The translations under genes and the position numbers were made by a program. The notes below the pieces were generated by a model. It did no database searches and was not told where the DNA came from. It worked only from the letters and a program-made list of their open reading frames with translations. Positions 41,751 to 54,959 of a stretch of 64,000 bases of DNA are shown here, one piece after another; position 1 is the stretch's first letter; the number at the start of each line of letters is the position of its first letter. The DNA is from Phyto melanocephala (lineage: Eukaryota; Arthropoda; Insecta; Diptera; Rhinophoridae): NCBI GenBank assembly GCA_941918925.1, contig OW799234.1, forward strand, positions 136,199,305-136,263,304, written 5' to 3'.

Positions 41751-42643
41751 CCATATCATTCTTTTTAATTGTATTCAGTTTTTTCCTTTTCCTGTAAAGT
41801 AGTAAAAAATCAAGATACACTCTTCGATATGTACATAGTATAAGAATCTGCAGAACAAATAGGGTCCAACAGCAGTTTGAAGCTCTACGTTCCTTCAACT
41901 CCACCAAAAAAATTTTTCAATATTGTAAATTGTACAGACTTCATTCCCTTACCGTATTGCATACGAAAGCACAACAAAGTATGTCTTCTGTACTGTTTCA
42001 GAAGTGGTAAAAAGGAGACTTATCTATTTCAAAAGTTTATTTTTTATATTTCTCCCTTACTTGTTGCTACCTTTTTTAGCAGCGCGTAAAGAGAAAGCAT
42101 GATTAAGCTGTTCCTGTCAGGGGTAGAATTACTCCAATGGAGGTTCTTAGTAGTGTACTAGCACTAGACAATTATTTGGCTGTCCAAAGACAAAACTGCC
42201 ATCCCCAATTATTTTTGATTAAATTTTTTCCCAAGCCTCCTTCAGTAACTGCCAACTGACCTATACCTACGCATAGAAAGCCGGAATTTCCGAATTCGAC
42301 TCCTTATATAAAATTCTACATGTGGTCAATTAAGAGTTCGGGTATCTGTACCTTCCTATAGTTAACCAAAGCCACGCAATAACCCAATGCAAGAGTGAGA
42401 TGCAACACTCTCGAAGCCAGATGAAAAAGACGGCCTGATTGTTCTTATTCGACAACGATAATGACAATGGCGCGCAAACTCTTGACCTTGTCCAGAGCTG
42501 AATTACGACTGTCAACGATATTTTCAAGAAATAATTTATTGACGTTTTCAAAAAAGTAAAGTCACAAATAGGGAAACACTGTTGCTTACTATACAAATTT
42601 ACAGGATTGTGGTAAAATATTAATTATAAATATAACTTATTTT

Positions 42644-42674
<31 letters not shown>

Positions 42675-43853
42675 ATGAAAAGATTTTTAATATTTTTAAG
42701 CCTTCAGACAAACTTGAGAGTAATAATACAACACAAATATTTAAATTTTCGATGTGGTTTATTTAAATGGATAAAGTATAAATAATGAATGTTTTAATAA
42801 ATATTGCACTGAATTTCAATTGATTGTAATACTTTTACGTGAATGCGTGATTCAGCAATACACAAAACTTGTATAAATTGCAGCAAGAAAAATAGTACAT
42901 TTACTGTAGAAAATTACAATGCCAAAATGACACCTGTCAGATTGTGCAAAGTCTAAGTCAACGTATAACGAAAATAATTAATATTATTATTATAAATTAT
43001 TGACAATTTTACAGAAATCGGCCCACCCGTTCTCATTTTATGAATTACCATACATTTTTTACACCATTTTTATATTTATAAGAGATTAACAAAAATACAT
43101 TTTTTTCAAGTTTTGCCTTTTAGGTATGTGTGTGAAATATTCTTGGAAGTAAAAAAAAATTGAGGCAAATTTAGCTCATCAATGTTTAATGTATAGCAAT
43201 TATAGCGACTCTACGCTTCGACGACATTTTTGAAATGTAAACGAATATGAAATTTTTAAAAAAAGTGGTGAAAATTTTATTTATAATACGTATACAGAAA
43301 GTAAGCAACCAATTCAAGAAGCGCTTTTTTTGGTAATGAAGTTTTTTGGTGGGACGTATTATTACAAGCATCTACCATTTGTTATGTTGATGGATGAAAA
43401 GGAGCAAAAACTGAATGGCGTTTTGTCCTTTGCAACTTTCTTTGCCTTTTTTACGGCAGCTGCTTGAGAGACGGAAGTTACTACTAAAGAATTGTTGTTG
43501 TTTACATTTTATATTCCAATTGTGTTATGCACACAAATAGGTGCACTCAATATTATTTTACTTACATAATTAATTAGGTCATTAATTAAATTTTTCTTCA
43601 TGATTTTTGAAGAAAACAGAAAATATGTTTCAACAATTTATATATTAGATATCATGGATGTATGAATACGACTGAAAGAGGAATATAACTACAACAAACA
43701 ACAATAAACTATTAATTTTCACTTGCAACCATATCAGAATTTATCTTAAAATAAATTGAATAGAAAAAATATAATTCGCGTTTATGTAGTATGTAGGAGC
43801 ATAACCTGAGAAGTGCTCGATCGATTTCATAATTACAATTCTAATGTCAGAGT
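41751..43853. other. intergenic
   Basis: No gene recognised. 42100-42500 is somewhat GC-richer and may be an old insertion of unknown family. A (TATG)n tract is at 42649-42674. The open frames here lack motifs or codon structure. Confidence 0.4.
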
Positions 43854-45299
43854 TTTTGTATCCACCACAAAAAAAATGTTGTGGGGGTATATTCGTTCTG
43901 TCATTTCGTTTTAAATATTAATTTTATTTATAATAAGCATCACAAAAGTTCGATATTAATATCGGCTTATTAGAAAGAAAATTATACACTAATGTAATGA
44001 AAGAGTCGTTCACTAAAAATTGTTTTTTGCTGACATCTTACAATATGTGATAGCGTGAATGGCGTAAAGCGATACAAATTCAAAGTTATATTTATTAAGT
44101 TAAACAAAATATGTTTACTTAAATCCGCTCATTACGAAAGATGAAAGAAACCAAAGTATACAAAAATTTACCTCACACAGTGTGTTGGTCTATTTAAAAT
44201 GTAAAACGTCATAAAACTGACAGCATTGTTTGTAAGAAATTGTGGAATTGTGCAAAGTTTAATTTATTATCAGAAATTATTTTTGCATGCCTAATTTAAC
44301 GCCCACCTCTCACATACTGCATTATCTTTTATTAATAGAGTTTAAAAGCTCATTAAACCAACATAAACACATAAACGATGCTGTAATTAAAGATTACGCA
44401 CACACTTTAACGCCAACCTCTCAAATAACTTTTTGCCTTAAGTTCATATAATTTCTAAATGAACGAAGAGTTTGAAAGAATATATTCAATATCTAGGTTG
44501 AGTTCATTACCATAGACAGTTTTGACACGACTAATTTAATGTTCACCTCCCAATTATATGGATAAAGATATTAGATTTACATAAAACTAACTGGTATGTG
44601 TTAATTTTAAAGAATTTTGAAACACCATATTTACCGCTTGTTTCCTGTTTAAGCACTAAATTATGATTGAAAAGTAAAAAGTCCCACGCCCATACGAAAT
44701 AAATATTCTTCTTCAACCACGTCTACTTACCCATTTATTATGGAACTTTACACGCACCTACTTCAGTATTTATGTATATTGTTCATATAATTTATATTTA
44801 TTTTTATTGTTTATTTATTTGTGTAATAAAAACAGCTAAAAAAAATCCAAACCGTTTTTTTTTACATAGTATTTACAACTTTACTTAAAGTTCTTTGATT
44901 ACCAATTATTAAATTAAATACGGAAGAATTGCTAAATATTAATCACAAAATAAAATTTCTTTTTAATTGTTGCTAAAGTAGGAAATGCCACAACCACAAA
45001 AAATTAATATTATTTTTTTGGGTTTCGTGAAAATACATGATTGTAGTACAAATAAGTGGGTGGTATTAATCCTATTGTGAAAATAATTTTGCTTTCATTT
45101 GAAGACTAAACACGAGAAAATAAATTTACAGGAAATCGAACTTAAACATAGAAAATAACACATATTTTAGTACAAAGACATTATTCTACAGTTATTAATA
45201 AAACAATAAATTTAATGGTATTTACAAATGTACTACACAAACTTGGTGATGAGCTTAAAAAATTCGGCACAGTCGAATATAACGCTTTTACTTGTTAAT
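43854..45299 (+). mobile_element. long HINE-like repeat (1.4 kb)
   Basis: Starts 'ttttgtatccaccacaaaaa' followed by the inverted 'ttgtgggggtata' and 'gttctgtcatttcgtttt', and ends in 'aattcggcacagtcgaatat', AACGCTTTTACTTGTT. The interior shares blocks with 36965-37569 and repeats the phrase 'taacgcccacctctca' (44300, 44410), suggesting internal duplication. No coding capacity. Confidence 0.55.
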
Positions 45300-46217
45300 A
45301 TAACCATTTAAACTTAAAAAAATATACCACCAATTAGATATTTAGATAGTACTTAGTCGTTATACAAAAATAATACTTGGTTCGCATGCAAAGAAAATAC
45401 ATTTAAAAGGATATTTTAGATGCTATAAATATAAGTACCTTTATATATCATACGTTATTTGTACCCGTTTGACCCCAGTTCGGTTCGTATAATTTAAATT
45501 TAGATGATGTTGGTAATGATCTAAGCATGTAGGTAAAAGATTCAGAACAATTTTATATACTAAGTATGCAATTATGGTCAACAATTATGAGCACTGCAAA
45601 CCATTATCTGTTTTAATTCCTTTTTGGAACTTCCGTACAGCTCACGTTAAATGCAAAAATCAATAAACATTAATATACATACATATATGCATGTATATTT
45701 TTTCGAAGTTTGTACATTTTTAAAAATAACTAAAGCTCGAAGAAGCGTTTTATGACATTTACCGACACAATATGGTGCCCCTTAGGGAAGTGTACCAGCA
45801 CCATTATTTATCAACGACATAAAAAATATAAATTTTTAAGGTAAATTAATAATGTGTGCTACAAAAAAGATGTTTTCTTTAAGCAATACGCCATTGCATT
45901 TACATACATACATCGGTATTTACATGCATATGCCTTGTCAGGAAGTATAAGCAACATTTTAATTAAAAATAACTTATACGCATCAGTACTTATCAGAATA
46001 ACAAAGATGTTTTAATTTTTTACTCATCACCAAAAAAATTTTGTGGGTGCACTTAATGAAACGATTTTAGTGATAATAAAAATTTAGTGCACTAATGAAT
46101 GATAAATGTACTAAATTTCCGCCTTAACTAAAATCGCTTCAATTAGAGCAATCAACTTCAACAACAGGACGGGTGCAAGTTAAGAAATTTATGGTACTGA
46201 ATTTAAATCTGTACTCT
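45300..46217. other. intergenic with an RT fragment
   Basis: AT-rich, nothing recognised apart from the RT remnant at 45766-45880. A 'tcatcaccaaaaaaattttg' motif near 46024 looks like another HINE 5' end. Confidence 0.35.
45766..45880 (+). pseudogene. LINE reverse-transcriptase fragment around the catalytic motif
   Basis: The plus strand reads TQYGAP, a stop, then GSVPAPLFINDIKNINF, a stop, then GKLIMCATKKM. This follows the LINE RT consensus GVPQGS(V/I)LGPLLF...INDI...K...FADDT, with the catalytic residues lost. It is short and dead, probably of jockey/I type. Confidence 0.6.
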
Positions 46218-46350
46218 ACTTTTTATAGCCATCACTAAAAAATGGTGTGGGGTTATATAAGTATTTATTTTATTATTTAATTTGCAACACATCGAAAATA
46301 TTTATTTTAATGTGCATAAAAAATTCCCATGATGATCACAGTTTTTGTGA
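46218..46350 (+). mobile_element. HINE 5' end fragment
   Basis: 'ttttatagccatcactaaaa', inverted 'tggtgtggggttata', then 'ttaatttgcaacacatcga' follow the HINE 5' layout seen at 43854. The 3' part is missing. Confidence 0.5.
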
Positions 46351-46479
46351 TTTCTCAAATTTTTGTATACTATGGATTCTATACTAATGGTGGGCGCTGG
46401 TTTGCTTTAAGGTATTTGGTTCAGGTATTTAGTAAATCATCCTACATGATTTTCTGAAAAGTTTTCAAAACAACAGTAA

Positions 46480-46661
46480 GAAATATGTACTTCCCTGGTT
46501 ACATAGACTGGATTTTGTTGTGCATTCTCTACCTGCGACACAAGTTACTGTAGAGAGATCCTTTTCAGCCCTCAAACAGGTTCTAGGAGAGTTGCGGTAC
46601 AATTTGTCAGTGGACAATTTGGAAGCTCTCATGATAGTTAAACTAAATTCTGATGTTTGAA
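46480..46661 (+). pseudogene. hAT transposase C-terminal (dimerisation) fragment
   Basis: The plus strand encodes LPATQVTVERSFSALKQVLG, then ELRYNLSVDNLEALMIVKLN and a stop. This is the conserved hAT-family dimerisation domain (consensus of the form P.....VER.FS.........R..L....LE.L..(V/I)). Only this terminal piece remains. A hAT source is of interest because the MITEs with 8-bp duplications in this window need a hAT transposase, but a link is not shown. Confidence 0.8.
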
Positions 46662-46676
46662 ATATACTTGATATTG

Positions 46677-46860
46677 GCTCGAAAAAATAAAAATTAAAAA
46701 ATAACTTATTTTTGCTCGTAAAAATAAAAAGCAAAAAATAACTTATTTTTGATCGAAAAAATAAAAAGCAAAAAAAAACTTTTATTTTTGATTAAAAAAA
46801 TAAAAAACAAAAAATAACTTTTATTCTTGCTCGAAAAAATAAAAATAAAAATTTTAAAAA
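46677..46860 (+). repeat. ~38-bp minisatellite
   Basis: Units beginning g(c/a)tcgaaaaaataaaaa start near 46677, 46714, 46751, 46790 and 46829 (spacing 37-39). It directly follows the hAT fragment, so it may be part of that element's subterminal region. Confidence 0.8.
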
Positions 46861-47024
46861 GCAACATATTTTATCATAGACTAATGCATAAGGATCAATA
46901 TGGTATACTTGAATCCGTTTTCCGACATTTACTTCTATATGCTTTTTTGTTTTAAAATTTCAAAATAACTGTTATTTTCGGTTCCTGATAATAAATATAA
47001 AATAAAAACAAATTTAAAAAAATG

Positions 47025-47245
47025 TTATGTTCCGATGTTTCTGCTTTTCAATACCGATCTACTCCCGAATAATTCTGATATTTTAATACCTCACCCGGGT
47101 ACAAGTGATACGCACGGACAGACATTCAGACGCACAGAGCTTAATCGACTCCCCTATTCATAAGCTTTCGGAAAATATATACTTTATGGGGTCGAAAATG
47201 AAAATTGTAGAAATTTCACACGGAATGACAAACCTACTTATATAT
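47025..47245 (-). mobile_element. HINE fragment
   Basis: Shares long identical stretches with 85-315, including 'aatacctcacccgggt', 'gagcttaatcgactccccta' and 'ttcacacggaatgacaaacc'. It lacks both element ends. Confidence 0.75.
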
Positions 47246-48766
47246 TGGATTGGATAAAACGTTTCCAAGTTATAACAATACATGTCATGAAACTACCTTC
47301 ATTTATAAAAAACCCTAAGAATCGAATGTCAGGTTTAGGACAACAAAAAGATTACTTTTAACTATTCATAGTAATTTCAGATAATCCTTATCATTTTTGA
47401 TTATTTGTAATCGTAATCAATTAGTAATCAGTCAAACCCGAAAACAATAGTGATTTAATCGCTTAAACAAATGTAATCTTATTACAAATTATTATGATTA
47501 TTAATCATTTGTTAACAGCTAAGAGTTAAAAAAACGACTATTAGCCTGGGCAACACTTACATGTTTAAACGGGCATTTTGGTACTTTTATTTATGCCTAA
47601 CTTTGTTTTTGTTATTAATTGATGCATATAATAAGTAAAAAGATATAAACATTTATTCGCTTTAAACAATTGCTATTCGTAAAGAGTCTTAAGAGTAACG
47701 AAATGAGGTCAAAATATAGTATATCGAATACAATACCATTTTCTTTCGGAATAATGTCACCCAGGATATAGTTATTTAGATAGTTTCAATTAATTAGCTG
47801 ATCATCAGCTGTTCGTTTTTAAATGTCGAAGTTTCATTTCATTTCTCTTTTCTTATAATTTCCAATTGTCAAACTTCATTTAATTTTCTTTTTTTAATAA
47901 GGTGAGTTCCTTCTCTCATATACTCACTTAGTTGTTACTAAAAAAAATTGCAAGTTGCATACCAAGCTTAATAGACGACAAAACAATACATGTTTTATGT
48001 CAGCTAATTAGTTGTCAATTTACGTCTCGTTAAAAAGTTTTAAGTAGCAAAACTTTTTGCACCGCTTGCGTTTTAAACTTATTTGTGTAGTTTTCCATAA
48101 GAAAACGAATTACTTCTTCATTTTTGAGAGAAGTCTATAAAGCGATCACGATTAACATTTTGTGTACACATAGTAAATGTATTGTATATATGTTAAAGCG
48201 TTAAACTAACTAATAGGTAACTTTTTTAATAACGAACATTTTACAAAAAATGTGTTTTCGTAAAAATTTTTGCTAACTAGTAGAGTCGAAATAGTGACTT
48301 TTGAGTCTCTACTATCGAAAATGAAACTTGCATTTGCTGACAGGGAATTATTACACATAAAGAGACGTTTGTGTGTTTTTGTGATTTTTTGTTTGTTTTC
48401 ATTTTTGTGGGAAAGCAAACTAACGGCATTTATTACTTTTTCCCGTTTTTTATCAACCGCTTCATTTTAAGTCTGTTTTGTTTCTTGCTCAATTGTTGTA
48501 TGTGTACCGTTAAACTAAAACAAAGAGTTAAGTTCCTTTTTCCTAGTTCCTTGTTATTGTTTCAATTTATATTTTAGGAGACAGGCAGTGTAAAACGACA
48601 AATGTTATTTTGTATTTGGCTAAAGTACATAGTACATACATACTTATGAAGATAAAAAGTAAAAGACATACATACATATGTACATATAAGATGTAGTGTG
48701 TAAAGCAAATAAATAAAAAGTAAATGAACAAACCTTTTTCAATAAAATATTTAAAAGGAAGAAAAA
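47246..48766. other. upstream region of the sulfotransferase gene
   Basis: AT-rich. The last several hundred bp before 48767 probably include promoter and 5' UTR, but no core promoter element could be assigned with confidence. Short CATA tracts at 48635-48680. Confidence 0.35.
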
Positions 48767-51700
48767 ATGTTCATTAATTGGTTTAACAACTTGAGTAATC
48801 GCAGTCTACTGATTACCATATTGATTTGCATATCCTTGATATACGTATCGTACACCTTTAATCCATGTATAATAACGAGCCTGGGACGCACCTTGAAGAA
48901 TGTAATAAAAAAGCATTTTCTATCAATTTATTTTTATAAAAATAAAAGATGTTTGTTGTGTGTTTATGTGTGTCTTTATTTTAATCCATTCTTTTTTAGA
49001 ATCCTTTTAGGAATATTTTCCCATCATTTCTATCTTTTTCGTTAGTCCAAAATGAAAGTGTACCGAATGTGACTTTGAAGAATGACAAAAATGCAACAAA
49101 AACGAAAACGGTATTATATGGAACGCAATTAGATTTACTACCAAACAAATCATCTACTCACATTTTGGATGGTTCGCCAAAGTATAGACTTTTACGTCAA
49201 CAAGGCTCTAGACCATCACGTCATTTACCCGATACTTTAATTATAGGCGTTAAGAAGTCTGGAACGCGAGCACTACTGGAGTTTATACGACTTCATCCCG
49301 ATGTTCGTGCAGCTGGCTGTGAAGTGCATTTTTTTGATCGACATTATCAAAAGGGTCTACACTGGTACCGACATCACATGCCATACACAATTGAAGGCCA
49401 AATAACAATGGAGAAAACACCAAGTTATTTTGTTACCAAAGAAGTGCCCTTAAGAGTACACCACATGAATCCAAACACAAGGTACGTAACAATATTAGCA
49501 ATTTATTTCCACATAATTTTTTTTGGGAACAAATGCGTAAATTCACCCAAATACATATCGTCGTGGGAAAACGTAAATATTGTCAGCGTTATTGCGTCGA
49601 TTATTCTAGTTCTCATAGTTTTACAACGAAAAAAAAATCACTCGCTTTGATGTCTAACAGAGGCGTATGACTTTTTTTGCTATGCGCTAAAAAGAAAAGT
49701 GTCAAACGCAGTAAGTTTAGTTCACCAACTAATTCTAGATGCAGTGTGACATGCAGTCATTATATCAACGAAGCAGAATCGAGGAAAAAAGTTTGTCAAC
49801 AATTGTTGATAATTGATTTTATACACAACCGATTCATCAGGTGTGGGCTCTTTAAAACTCGATTAAATAGGAAAATACACTTTACACATTCAAATCCCCG
49901 CAGAAGTTGTATAACCGATGTACTTACAGAGGAGGAGGAGGCGGATGAGATAAACAGACATCAGACATTTTTTCAATGTGTGGACGGAAACCGATAACAA
50001 AAGAGCAGCAAACAATATATCAATTTATTTACAAATAACGTAGACAAATAAGGCAAAATAAAGCCATTACTAATCATACTAGCTTTGCTCCGCTATGCAC
50101 TCTCACAATAAGAAAACCTAATTAATTCAAATTAATTACCTTCCTCAGTGGCCAACTATAATGAAAATTAAGAGAAAAAAATCCATTTCCCTATGAAGTT
50201 CATGCACGAGACGCAAACTTTCTTCTAAACACATAAAGCTCGAAAAAATTTTGAACTATTAGTTAATCCGCGAAAAAATATTAATAGAATTTCGACACTT
50301 TTTTTTTAAATTCGCATGTGTAACCGTTTTTTGTCCCTCTTCAGGTAGTTTTTTTAAAAGAAACTTTTCTAATATTATTCAATGGGACAAGATTTGATAA
50401 TTATTATTGGCTAATAGAATATGGACAATTATTTAGGTTAAGTTTTTTAAAACTTTTTTGGGGACAAAAAAGGTACCAAAAAGGGGAAAATTCCGGAAAA
50501 TGTATGTAATTCCTAATTTGGAATTTCACCAGACATAAAAAATTATGTAATTTAGTAAAAATTGAAACACATTCATAACAGGGTAGAAAGGGGAAAAGAG
50601 TTTGGTACTTTTTAGAACATAATTACTTTTTTGCAAAAAATAGTACATTTATTGACTTTAAATCATGTCTATTAAAATATTTTGTTATATAGATATTTGA
50701 ACATTTTAAACTTGGAATTTATACACTGATATGGAAAACCCCAAAAAGGTACTTTTCTGTTTTTTTGGGTCCTTTTTTATTTTCTACATTTATGAAACTA
50801 GAATTAAGAAACTGGAAACTATTGATCCGAGCTGAGGCTGACAATGTTATGGGCGACCGAAAAGGTACTTTTTTGCAATTTTATGGTACGTTTTGTATTT
50901 TCAACGTTTGCGAAGCTAGAATTTCGAAATTTGTGACTATTTAATATCTTAAAGACATATTTTGTATTTTTTTGTATGTCTTTAAGCAGCCTATTGGGAC
51001 TAGACTTGGCAACCAGACATCATAATGGGTAATTATACATTTTGTAAATAAGTACCTAGTACTTTATATTGTGCTAAAATCTTCGGCAAATTAAAAGGTA
51101 ATAAAAAGGAACGGCTACACTTAAATGGCTTCTCATAAATGTAATTAAGTAGCATGCTGTTTAAATGTCAAGGATTACTCCTAAAACATAATTATCTGGT
51201 GGAACATAATTATCTGGTGGAAATGCTAGATTTATATGTGTAAACATATACATACATATATATTGAACAATTTGTCCTAACGGTCTTAATGTCGTTTAAA
51301 ACAAATAAAATTAAATTAAAAAATTAAATGCGTCTTCGCGATTTGTTGCATGGATATACATACAATAGCTTTTAATTTTCAGTTGTCATTGTATTTACGG
51401 GTAATCTGAAATATTGTTCTTATTCTTATAATTATTGCATTTCAGACATTACCACAACAAATAAAGGCGCTATCATCGCTGTATATATCGAGTCTAGTGT
51501 AGAGAATAGAACAGTGTGGTTAAATTTTGATGAACAATGTTGATTTTGAATAAAACACAAATTATTTATTTATAATGGCCGCCACGACCTCCGCGGCACA
51601 TCTCTATCCAATGGTCCAAATTTTTAATAATAATGTTGATGTTCAATAATTGAACAATTATTGTTAAGCACGATAATGAGTCGAGGTTGACTACTGCTCT

Positions 51701-53088
51701 TTTGCTACACTATCGCGAAAAACAGCAATGTTCTAAGAAGTCATTCACAGATGTTTTCACAATTCGTACAGACCTGTTTTGCTGAAATTTAAATATTTTT
51801 CACAGTTTTTCCGATTGTAGAAGTATTTTAACGATTTTGTTGACCAAAAGAATCACGAAGTACACGAAATTCATTTTGATTTGAACTCCCATTTTCACAA
51901 TAGGCCTGAATAACTTAAACGAGTTGTTCGATTGTGTATCTTTCCATGGTTCAAATTGAGTTAGTCTGGAATTAAGAAATGTCAAATGAAATGCAGAAAA
52001 AAACTTGACGTTTAAGTGTGGTTCACACTCAACATCGGCGCTTTAAATTTAACCACCCTTTACTAGGCCTTAAGACAAGCCAGCAGGTATTGACTTTTAG
52101 TTGAAAACTTGTTATTAACAAAAACAACGTGGAAACCACACCATTATTTTTTTTTTAATTTATGCTGTTAGCCGGATTGAATGCATTTTTATTAGGACTA
52201 GAATGATGTGTATTATTATGATATTCTTTACTGGACAGTTGGGGTTAATTACTTCATCAGCGTTAATGTGCAAAAAGTTAGCCCTTTTTTGAGCACTTAC
52301 AAGAACTCTAATCTACTGCTTGGTTGCCATTTTTTCCCCCTGTTGTACATGATAAATCAAACATTTTAATAAAAGTTAAATCTTGACACAAATAAATTTT
52401 ATTTTCTTTTTTTCAATTTCTTAGTTTTTCTGCAAAGTTTAATAATAATTAAAAAAAAAAAAATATTCAAATTAATTGCAAATATAATTAATTTTTTTAA
52501 TTAAAAAATAAATCAATTAAAAAATGTTGAGCAATAATTTTTTCTGTGAACTTAATAATTTTTTTTTTTTCAATCTACAGACTTCTAGTGGTTGTGAGAG
52601 ATCCGGTTACACGTGCCATATCAGACTATACACAAGCAGCAAGTAAAAAAACTGACATGAAACGTTTTGAAGAACTAGCCTTTGTAAATGGGAGCTATGC
52701 TGTGGTGGATACTAACTGGGGTCCTGTAAAAATTGGAGTCTATGCTCGATATTTAGATAAATGGCTGCAGTTTTTCCAGCTCTCCCAATTACTCTTCATC
52801 AGTGGCGAGCGTTTGATCATGGATCCTGCCTATGAAATAGGAAGAGTTCAAGACTTTTTAGGACTAAAGAGAGTTGTTACCGAAAAGCATTTTTATTTCA
52901 ATGCAACAAAGGGGTTTCCGTGCCTCTTTAAATCAGAAGCACGTTCAACGCCACATTGTTTGGGTAAAACCAAAGGTCGTAATCATCCCCACATTGAAAT
53001 TGCGGCAATTGAAAGACTGCGTGATTTTTATAGACCATTTAATAATAAATTTTATGAAATGACTGGTATCAATTTTGCTTGGCCCTGA
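48767..53088 (+). CDS. Hs3st-B: heparan sulfate glucosamine 3-O-sulfotransferase (3-OST-3 / Hs3st-B type)
   Basis: Golgi type II enzyme that transfers sulfate from PAPS to the 3-OH of glucosamine in heparan sulfate. Exons: 48767-48901, 49000-49481 and 52581-53088 (phases 0 and 2), total 374 aa. Residues ~14-30 ([16 protein letters not shown]) are the signal anchor. [13 protein letters not shown] (~128) is the 5'-phosphosulfate loop. GCEVHFFD (~150-157) holds the catalytic Glu. MEKTPSYF (~182) and [16 protein letters not shown] (~209) form the 3'-phosphate site. FPCLF and [10 protein letters not shown] contain the conserved cysteine pair, and the end is [11 protein letters not shown]. The catalytic part matches vertebrate 3-OST-3 closely; the A/B choice is from memory. 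Exon 1/2 junction: an alternative acceptor at 49044-49045 would not keep frame with the 48901 donor, so I use 48998-48999. Intron 2 is 3.1 kb and contains a mariner remnant. Confidence 0.88.
50740..50960 (+). repeat. diverged tandem duplication in the sulfotransferase intron
   Basis: 'aaaaaggtacttttctgt', 'ttattttctacatttatgaa' and 'actagaattaagaaact' recur ~117 bp later as 'gaaaaggtacttttttgc', 'tgtattttcaacgtttgcga' and 'gctagaatttcgaaat'. Two units, old. Confidence 0.55.
51511..52068 (-). mobile_element. deleted mariner remnant in the sulfotransferase intron
   Basis: The minus strand begins near 52068 with AAAGGGTGGTTAAATTTAAA and ends near 51511 with the complement of GTGTGGTTAAATTT, an imperfect TIR. 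Near the first end the transposase start is readable (TMERYTIEQ, then [19 protein letters not shown], partly frameshifted). Near the other end is a typical mariner C-terminus ([16 protein letters not shown], then stop). The catalytic core is deleted. The TA flanks are not clear. Confidence 0.7.
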
Positions 53089-54959
53089 ACATGCACATAC
53101 ATACATACATACATATTTAGATAGCAAGAAAATTTTAAGACTACTTATGGTTGTAACACATTCTTCCCTAACGAGAAGTTTTAAAATTTACAAAAATCTT
53201 GTGTTGAAATTTTGAAAATTTCAGCAATCTCTTAAAAAAAATTGGTTTTTGTTTAATTTAATTCGTATTCAACCAAAAAGCATTTAAGTCACCGCACAAT
53301 CCTAATTAGAGCGGAATTAAACATTTCATATTTTATATCTTAAAACTCGTAAACTTAAGCATACATTATAAGATATCTATACAAATTTTGTAGACTTTAT
53401 TAATAGTTTTTTTTTTTACATTTTCTATAATACGTAGAATTGTAGCTTTATTATAAAAATAATAAAATAAAAGTTCCTCAAAAAAAAATAAAAATAAAAA
53501 AAAATTATTTTCTCTTCATGTCATACAATCAAAACACATACAAAAATATGCGAAATGTAGAACACCCAAATTCCGAATTTTTGTTATACCGAATAATTTC
53601 ACAATTCCGAACAATTTCATTTCATTCGGAACACAATTGCTTTGTTCTTTAACACATGCCTCATGTTCTCTATTGCAGTTTTAATGAAAATGTGAAAATT
53701 TGAATATGAAATAATTCGTTATATTTTTAGATATTCTTTTTTACAAACTACGTCAAAGTAAAAATACAAGAATGGTGCTATCAATAATTTGACATCACTA
53801 CAAAATGTGCTAAATGCGACTTTATGCTTCTAAGTTTGTTTTACAAATTTATTATTAAAAAATATTTCAATATTCGAAATTTTGGCAAAATTCGAAATAT
53901 GTTATTTGTTTGTTCAAGGAAAACATAAAACATTTTTCTTGTAAAATTAAAGATGTAGTAAAGATGAAGTAAAGCAATAATAACAACAAAAAATTAAAAG
54001 TAACACGACTAAAATTTAATTTTTAATCAAAAAAATAAGACGAAATCTCATTATTTTTCGATTTCGAATCAATGCCTTGTCGAATTTGATTTTCAGCTTA
54101 TCATAAATATGTAGATAATGTATAAATATAAAATATTTATAAATAGATACATACATACATACATACATACATATAAACATACTTAAATGTATATATGTTT
54201 AGATATAAGATATATAAATACATAATACCTTTTTCCATTTTCAAATAGCAACACAGATATTGCAGCAAATAAAAAAAAAACATTTTTAAGGTGCTGCTAC
54301 AAATTGCACAGCACAAGCAAAATAATTAAAAATCCAATTAGCAATATTCCAAGCACAACAAATGGTAAATGCATGCCAGTTAAAAGAAGCTTGTGTGTGT
54401 GCTACTCTACTACACCAAAAATAAATATTTTAATTAATTTACAATATTTTGAGTTTTGAAAACTCAAGTTGCAATTTTTCTAGCCACAAGATGTTTGCAG
54501 CACAAATATTTCTAGTAGTAATCTGACTTTAAATGGGAATAATTTTTGCGTTGTCGTACGTTAAAAAGTTGATGCTAGCGCTGCATATTTAAATCCTGAT
54601 TAAAAGCTGTTTGCTCATGGATGGCACCTTGCTACGACCGGACCTATTGAACTTAACTTGGTAGGTCGATTGCTTTATTAGTTCTTTTTTTTTAGTTTTT
54701 GATACAATTTTGGTACAATGTTACTATTTTTAGTTCTAAACTACAGAGCTTAAGTAAATTGCCAATAAAAAATGAATTTAAAAAAATATTTTACATAAGA
54801 TGACCCGGTAGACTTTATTTTTTTAAACATATTTATTTGTAAAAAAATATGATCAAAACTTAATACAAAATGTTTATCTACATTAAATACAACACAGTTA
54901 TACACTTAATCTATTTAAAGCTTTCTGATATTTTTTGTCCTTTTTGCGAGTTGTAAATA
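53089..54959. other. intergenic downstream of the sulfotransferase
   Basis: (CATA)n at 53098-53115 lies in the probable 3' UTR; AATAAAATAAAAG near 53460 is a possible poly(A) signal. Further (CATA)n at 54148-54172. No gene recognised. Confidence 0.4.
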
